Positions 59,176-64,000 of a stretch of DNA of 64,000 nt are shown here, piece after piece; positions within the stretch are counted from its first letter, which is position 1; each line of letters begins with the position of its first letter. The translations under genes and the position numbers were made by a program. The notes under the pieces were generated by a model. The model had not been told where the DNA came from. It ran no database searches and saw nothing but the letters and a program-made list of their open reading frames with translations. Origin of the DNA: Yersinia vastinensis (lineage in GTDB: Bacteria; Pseudomonadota; Gammaproteobacteria; Enterobacterales; Enterobacteriaceae); assembly GCF_902726565.1 (NCBI RefSeq), contig NZ_CACVAF010000001.1:62001-126000 (forward strand). The letters run 5' to 3'.

Positions 59176-60657
59176 ATGTCAGCACAAAACCCATTACGCA
59201 ATCCATTACAATCTCAGCAACACAGCGACGGTGTTTACCATATCGGCTATTTTGTCGGCGGTGCTTGGCATCAGGCGCAGGATACTTTTGATGTCCATAA
59301 TCCCGCCACGGGTGCATTGGTGGCGAAAGTGGCGAAGTCCGGCCGAGCGGAAACAGAAGCCGCCATTAAAGCGGCCAGCGAAGCATTCCCCGCTTGGCGT
59401 AAAACCCCAGCCAAACAGCGTGCCGAGATTTTACAACGTTGGTATCTATTGATAATGGAGCACCAGCAATCATTAGCAGAGCTGATGGTGTCTGAGCAAG
59501 GTAAACCATTGAAAGAAGCTTTAGGCGAAGTCGCCTATGCCGCCAGCTTTATTCAATGGTTTAGTGAGCAAGCTAAACGTGCCAACGGTGAAATCATTCC
59601 ACCCGCCAAAGAAGGTGCCCGCATTCTGGCAACCCGCGAGCCGGTTGGTGTCGTCGCTGCCATCACCCCTTGGAACTTTCCACTGGCGATGCTCACCCGT
59701 AAATTGGGGCCCGCGTTGGCAGCCGGTTGTACCGGTTTGATTAAACCTGCGAACAATACGCCGTTATCCGCCTTTGCGTTGCTGGCATTGGCAGAACAGG
59801 CCGGTGTACCTTCGGGTGTTCTTAATGGTGTGGCGGGCGATACCCATGCTATCAGCGACGCCATCATGGCCAGTCCTGAAGTACGTAAAATCTCCTTTAC
59901 CGGCTCGACTGAAGTCGGTAAAACCTTGATGCGTAATGCCGCCGCTACCATGAAGAAAATCTCTATGGAACTGGGTGGAAACGCGCCTTATATCGTGTTT
60001 GATGATGCAGATTTGGATGCCGCAGTTGCCGGTGCTATGGCGTGTAAATTCCGCAATGCTGGGCAGGTGTGTGTTTGCGTCAACCGCTTCTATATTCAGG
60101 ATGGTATTTACGACGAGTTTGTTAACCGCCTGGCTGCTGAAGTTAAAAAACTGAAAGTCGGCAATGGCATGGATAAAGACGTCAATATGGGGCCACTAAT
60201 CAACCTTGCGGGTCTTGAAAAAGTGGAAGACCACGTGAAAGATGCGCTTGAGAAAGGTGGCCGGTTGCTAGCCGGTGGTGGCCGTCATGAACTGGGAGGG
60301 AATTTCTTCCAACCGACGGTGATTGCTGATGCAACAGAGCAAATGAAAGTGGCTTCAGAAGAGACATTTGGCCCGCTGGCAGCTTGTTTTCGTTTCAAGA
60401 CAGAAGATGAGGTCATTCAACGGGCGAATAACACTCCATTCGGATTGGCGGCTTACTTCTATACTCAGAACTTACAACGGGTATTCCGAGTTTCAGATGC
60501 ACTGGAAAGCGGTATGATTGGTGTCAATGAAAGCTCGGTCTCTACCGAACTGGCACCGTTTGGCGGTGTGAAAGAATCTGGTCTTGGCCGTGAAGGTTCA
60601 GTGCTGGGTTTGGATGAGTTTATGGAAGTTAAAACTCTGCATCTGGGTAATTTATAA
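59176..60657 (+). CDS. NAD(P)-dependent succinate-semialdehyde dehydrogenase family protein
   Basis: This 493-residue aldehyde dehydrogenase has the cofactor loop FTGSTEVGK, the general base Glu in MELGGNAP, the nucleophile Cys in GQVCVCVNRFY and the end PFGGVKESGLGREGS. It is most like GabD-type succinate-semialdehyde dehydrogenases, which finish the GABA shunt, but no gabT or gabP lies near. The CVC pair at the active site occurs in this group. CAGGAGGT precedes the start. The substrate is inferred from family only. Confidence 0.85.
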   Translation: MSAQNPLRNPLQSQQHSDGVYHIGYFVGGAWHQAQDTFDVHNPATGALVAKVAKSGRAETEAAIKAASEAFPAWRKTPAKQRAEILQRWYLLIMEHQQSLAELMVSEQGKPLKEALGEVAYAASFIQWFSEQAKRANGEIIPPAKEGARILATREPVGVVAAITPWNFPLAMLTRKLGPALAAGCTGLIKPANNTPLSAFALLALAEQAGVPSGVLNGVAGDTHAISDAIMASPEVRKISFTGSTEVGKTLMRNAAATMKKISMELGGNAPYIVFDDADLDAAVAGAMACKFRNAGQVCVCVNRFYIQDGIYDEFVNRLAAEVKKLKVGNGMDKDVNMGPLINLAGLEKVEDHVKDALEKGGRLLAGGGRHELGGNFFQPTVIADATEQMKVASEETFGPLAACFRFKTEDEVIQRANNTPFGLAAYFYTQNLQRVFRVSDALESGMIGVNESSVSTELAPFGGVKESGLGREGSVLGLDEFMEVKTLHLGNL

Positions 60658-60731
60658 ATCAGACGATACGACGTAGGTTATCGCAATGAGCAGCACAACC
60701 GTAATGGAAAGCCTAAGGGTTAAGGAGAACC

Positions 60732-61205
60732 ATGAATAAACGACTTATCACTATTCTGGGCGCGGTATTGCTGCTGGCTGTGGCAGCATTTCAAGGCTTT
60801 GATGGTGTCACCGCTCGTGATATTGGCCAGTCGCCGGATTTGGAGCGCCCGCGGCCATCGGCTCCTGTTTCTATTGAGCAACTTACCCAGCCCAAGCAAG
60901 TCGTAAAATACTTGCAGGCACATCATCGCCTACCTGATTTTTACATTACCAAGCAGCAAGCGCGTGAAAAGGGTTGGAATCCCAAAGAAGGCAATTTGTG
61001 CAAAGTCTTGCCGGGGAGAGCGATTGGTGGGGATAGATTTTCTAACCGTGAGCGCCAATTGCCTGAAGCTAAAGGCCGCAATTGGCGTGAAGCAGATGTC
61101 AATTACCGTTGTGGGCATCGTGGGACTGATCGTTTGCTTTACTCCAATGATGGCCTGATTTACCTGACTCAGGATCACTATAAGCATTTCATTCGGATGG
61201 AGTAA
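60732..61205 (+). CDS. Secreted barnase-like ribonuclease
   Basis: This 157-residue protein has a signal peptide (MNKRLITILGAVLLLAVAAFQ) and a barnase-type catalytic domain (about 55-157). It shows the block GGDRFSNRE, then WREADVNY with the catalytic Glu, TDRLLYSNDGLIYLT with the key Arg, and DHYKHF with the catalytic His. It should cut RNA outside the cytoplasm. An AAGGAG site precedes the start, and a barstar-like inhibitor follows 4 nt later, which protects the cell from unexported enzyme. Confidence 0.88.
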   Translation: MNKRLITILGAVLLLAVAAFQGFDGVTARDIGQSPDLERPRPSAPVSIEQLTQPKQVVKYLQAHHRLPDFYITKQQAREKGWNPKEGNLCKVLPGRAIGGDRFSNRERQLPEAKGRNWREADVNYRCGHRGTDRLLYSNDGLIYLTQDHYKHFIRME

Positions 61206-61209
61206 GAAG

Positions 61210-61476
61210 ATGGTAAAAGTGGTATTCGATTTTGACCATATACCTGATCTTCCTGCATTTTACCGCGCATTTTCTCAACAGTTTGCGCTGAACGAAGGTT
61301 TTGGTGCCAATCTGGATGCGTTGTGGGATGTGGTGACCGGCGAGATAGCTTTACCGGTAGAGATTGAATTTATCCATTTCAATCACCGCCGGAAACGCCG
61401 TTTTGGGGCCATTGTGCTGTTGTTGGAAGAGGCAGAAGAAGAGCTGGCAGGTAGCTTACGATTTAATATTGCCTGA
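61210..61476 (+). CDS. yhcO: Barstar-family ribonuclease inhibitor
   Basis: This 88-residue acidic protein of the barstar family has the block FGANLDALWDVVTGEIALPVEIEF, matching barstar's inhibitory helix region (YGENLDALWDCLTG). It blocks the active site of the RNase encoded just upstream. The start is ATG 61210 after AAGAAG. In E. coli the homologue YhcO lies beside aaeB; here the full toxin-inhibitor pair is present. Confidence 0.88.
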   Translation: MVKVVFDFDHIPDLPAFYRAFSQQFALNEGFGANLDALWDVVTGEIALPVEIEFIHFNHRRKRRFGAIVLLLEEAEEELAGSLRFNIA

Positions 61477-61524
61477 TGAGAACTTTATTGAGTCGGGAGC
61501 CGAGTTAAACCCGGCCCCGCCCGA

Positions 61525-62073
61525 TTACTGCTGCTTCTCTGCCAATTCACGCAGGTACTGGAAGATCTGGCGGAATGATTTCGGCGGCTTGTTAGCGGCT
61601 TTCTCTTTTTGTGCATTACGCACCAAACTACGCAGTTGCTGGCGATCCGCATCTGGATACAATTCCAGTACGGTTGGAATGGCATCATCACCTTCTTCAA
61701 CCAAACGGTCGCGCAGTGTTTCCAGTTTATGGAACAGCGAAACTTGTTGGTTATGGCGGTTTTTCAACTTATCCAATGCTGTTTGAATCGGTTCCACATC
61801 ACGAGCACGCAGCATTTTACCAATTAACTGAATTTGGCGGCGGCGGCCTTCTTTCTTGATTTTCTGCGCCAGCTCAATAGCCGCGAGCAGATCCTCATCC
61901 AATGGGATCTTCTCTAGTGCATTTTTACCTAGCTCAACCAGCTCGGTGCCCAAGTCTTTCAGCGCTTCGGCGTCACGTTTAATTTCACTTTTACTGACCC
62001 AGATAATCTCATCATCATCGTCGTTTTTATCTTCTGGGACTTCATCTAGCCAGTCTTCGGGCTGTTTGTTCAT
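61525..62073 (-). CDS. darP: Ribosome biogenesis factor DarP (YjgA)
   Basis: This 182-residue helical protein has the family start [15 protein letters not shown] and conserved [32 protein letters not shown] and LRALARNAQ-like [13 protein letters not shown]. It helps late assembly of the 50S subunit. The start is ATG 62073; the frame is open upstream but crosses the promoter area. It is divergent from pmbA, as in E. coli. Confidence 0.94.
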   Translation of the reverse strand: MNKQPEDWLDEVPEDKNDDDDEIIWVSKSEIKRDAEALKDLGTELVELGKNALEKIPLDEDLLAAIELAQKIKKEGRRRQIQLIGKMLRARDVEPIQTALDKLKNRHNQQVSLFHKLETLRDRLVEEGDDAIPTVLELYPDADRQQLRSLVRNAQKEKAANKPPKSFRQIFQYLRELAEKQQ

Positions 62074-62241
62074 GGTCAAATTCCTTAAAAAGAGGCTAAT
62101 CGTAGCAGGTTGTTGGCTTTCTGCGAAATTGTACAAAGATCTCTGATAGACTCAGAACTATGGAATCCTCTATTTTATCCGTGTAAGTCGTCGTATTACG
62201 ACACTTTCCTGAACGATTATCTCATTAATTATGGCAGACTG

Positions 62242-63582
62242 ATGAAAGTAGTCACTCAAGTTGCACAACAGCGTAACACGCTGGAACAAGCAGTTGCACA
62301 GGCTTTGGAATTGGCCCGCGCGGGTTCTGATGCGGCCGAAGTTGCCGTAAGCAAAACCACCGGAATCAGTGTCAGCACTCGCTTTGGTGAAGTGGAAAAC
62401 GTGGAATTCAACAGCGATGGTGCGCTGGGGATTACTGTTTATCACCAGCAACGCAAAGGCAGCGCCTCCACCACAGACCTCAATCCAGATGCGGTCGCTC
62501 GGACGGTTCAGGCGGCACTGGATATTGCCCGCTATACCTCACCCGATCCTTATGCAGGCCCGGCTGAAAAATCATTGTTGGCTTTCGATGCTCCCGATTT
62601 GGATTTATTCCATCCGAGCGATTTGGATGCCGAACAGGGCATTTTGCTGGCTGCGCGTGCAGAGCAAGCGGCATTACAGGCAGATAAGCGGATTACCAAC
62701 ACGGAAGGCGGCAGTTTTAACAGCCACTATGGCATTAAGGTCTTTGGTAATAGCCACGGTATGCTGCAAAGCTACTGCTCAAGCCGCCATTCACTCTCTA
62801 GCAGTGTCATTGCTGAACACAATGGTGATATGGAGCGAGATTATGCTTACACCATTGGCCGGCGTATGGAAGATTTAGCCAGCCCGGAATGGGTGGGTGA
62901 AGAGTGCGCTCGTCGTACCTTGTCCCGCTTGTCACCACGTAAATTACCGACCATGCAGTCGCCAGTTTTGTTTGCCGCCGAAGTTGCCACCGGTCTGTTC
63001 GGTCACTTGGTTTCGGCTATCAGCGGCGGCAATATCTACCGTAAGTCCACTTTCCTGCTTGACCACCTCGGCAAGCAAATTCTACCAGAGTGGCTGACTA
63101 TCGAAGAACATCCACATCTACTGCGTGGCTTGGCCTCAACGCCATTTGACAGTGAAGGTGTGCGCACCGTACAGCGAGAAATCGTGAAGGATGGGGTGCT
63201 GCAAACTTACCTGCTGACCAGTTATTCGGCCCGAAAATTGGGGCTACAAAGTACCGGGCACGCCGGTGGCATCCATAACTGGCGTATTGCTGGCCAAGGG
63301 CAAGATTTTGCGGGTATGCTCAAGCAGCTCGACAAAGGCTTGGTGGTCACTGAGCTGATGGGCCAAGGGGTGAGCACCGTGACTGGCGATTATTCGCGTG
63401 GCGCGGCCGGTTTCTGGGTTGAAAACGGTGAAATTCAGTATCCGGTGAGTGAAATAACCATCGCCGGTAACCTGAAAGATATGCTGCGCAATATCGTCAG
63501 TATTGGCAGTGATATTGAAACCCGCAGTAACATTCAATGTGGCTCTATTTTATTACCTGCGATGAAGATTGCAGGCGAATAA
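62242..63582 (+). CDS. pmbA: Metalloprotease subunit PmbA (TldE)
   Basis: This 446-residue protein is the partner of TldD. It resembles TldD in fold but lacks the HExxxH zinc motif. It shows GFGEVE-type [22 protein letters not shown] near the start and [23 protein letters not shown] near the end. Together they clip unfolded peptides, including microcin B17 leaders. The start is ATG 62242 by family length. Note that tldD lies only about 7.6 kb away in this genome. Confidence 0.95.
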   Translation: MKVVTQVAQQRNTLEQAVAQALELARAGSDAAEVAVSKTTGISVSTRFGEVENVEFNSDGALGITVYHQQRKGSASTTDLNPDAVARTVQAALDIARYTSPDPYAGPAEKSLLAFDAPDLDLFHPSDLDAEQGILLAARAEQAALQADKRITNTEGGSFNSHYGIKVFGNSHGMLQSYCSSRHSLSSSVIAEHNGDMERDYAYTIGRRMEDLASPEWVGEECARRTLSRLSPRKLPTMQSPVLFAAEVATGLFGHLVSAISGGNIYRKSTFLLDHLGKQILPEWLTIEEHPHLLRGLASTPFDSEGVRTVQREIVKDGVLQTYLLTSYSARKLGLQSTGHAGGIHNWRIAGQGQDFAGMLKQLDKGLVVTELMGQGVSTVTGDYSRGAAGFWVENGEIQYPVSEITIAGNLKDMLRNIVSIGSDIETRSNIQCGSILLPAMKIAGE

Positions 63583-63779
63583 TAACCCTCCTGTTATATT
63601 CTCGTTCCATATACCGCCGGTAGAAATACGGGCGGTTGAGTGAGAAGAACGTGATCAGGGCTTGCGCACTATTTTATGAAGTTTTCGTGCTCAAGTGCGG
63701 CGTAATTTTAATGAGCGACAATCAACAATATGAAGCTGGTTAGGCGCCGTGGCAGAAAATTGCACGGAGGTCAGATAAG

Positions 63780-64000
63780 TTGGCCGTATTTATATTGGAT
63801 TCTGAAGTGGGTGGGTTTTACCCCTATAGCGGCGATCGAATTCCTTATAATGGTACTAGCATCCCAGAAGATAAAATCGGGAGTAAGCATCCTGATACGA
63901 CTCAATGGGGTGTTATTTTAATCGCGGAGAACAGAGAAAAAATTGCTGCTTATTGCCTATCTATACGTAATAGGTTTCGAGTTGCAGGTGACGATAATTT
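63780..64000 (+). CDS. Possible partial gene at the right edge
   Basis: From a TTG at 63780, with GGAGG about nine bases upstream, an open frame runs to the window end (73 codons, no stop). It codes for an apparently soluble protein starting MAVFILDSEVGGFYPYSG, with PEDKIGSKHPDTTQWGVIL further on. An alternative start is not visible because a stop precedes it at about 63740. A second overlapping open frame (63730-63921) reads less like protein. I recognise no family. Between pmbA and here (63583-63779) only a weak GCC/GGC hairpin was seen. Confidence 0.35.
   Translation, partial: MAVFILDSEVGGFYPYSGDRIPYNGTSIPEDKIGSKHPDTTQWGVILIAENREKIAAYCLSIRNRFRVAGDDN

Overview
The window is enterobacterial chromosome, most probably Yersinia. 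The syntenic core (fis-dusB-prmA-panF-yhdT-accCB-aroQ, then csrD-mreBCD-maf-rng-yhdP-tldD-aae) follows the E. coli backbone. Features typical of Yersinia include an aapJQMP amino-acid transporter, a tandem cspA pair with duplicated leaders, an ERIC element and msrPQ beside aroQ. The species cannot be fixed from sequence reading alone. No rRNA, tRNA or CRISPR array was found.

Positions 1 to about 9.7 kb are accessory DNA. It holds a gene tail cut by the window edge, an IS3-family transposase remnant, a broken MazE-like antitoxin gene and a frameshifted gene of unknown family. These lead into a compact set of nucleobase and DNA enzymes. The first part is a translationally coupled plus-strand operon: a small Gly-rich-start protein, a PfkB kinase/nucleoside 2-deoxyribosyltransferase fusion, a QueC-like ligase and a SagB-type nitroreductase-fold oxidoreductase. 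A convergent minus-strand pair follows (D12-class adenine methylase, OGG1-like glycosylase), then a plus-strand dGTPase-like HD phosphohydrolase. An intact orphan MazE-like gene lies on the far side. The composition (dNTP hydrolysis, base exchange, deazaguanine-type chemistry, base excision and DNA methylation, all beside mobile remnants) looks like an undescribed phage-defence or DNA/nucleotide-modification locus. It is the main candidate for a new system here.

From 9.8 to 30 kb: a glutathione transferase, ghxP-yjcE, a cidR/cidAB holin-antiholin locus, a relic gene beside a 7-copy 8-bp tandem repeat, a cupin protein, aapJQMP (minus strand), pqaA, lpxP, a DASS anion transporter, two cspA genes, slyB and a diguanylate cyclase.

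From 30 to 41 kb, mostly minus strand: fis and dusB (with a recognisable growth-rate promoter), prmA, panF, yhdT, accC, accB, aroQ, msrQ, msrP and acuI. A hicAB toxin-antitoxin pair sits in opposite orientation between accC and yhdT, and an ERIC element fills the accB-aroQ gap.

From 41 to 64 kb: csrD, mreBCD-maf-rng-yhdP-nitrilase-tldD as a tight plus-strand block, aaeR/aaeXAB, a succinate-semialdehyde dehydrogenase, a secreted barnase-like RNase with its barstar-like inhibitor, darP and pmbA. TldD and PmbA, the two halves of one protease, lie only about 7.6 kb apart. A possible partial accessory gene runs off the right edge.
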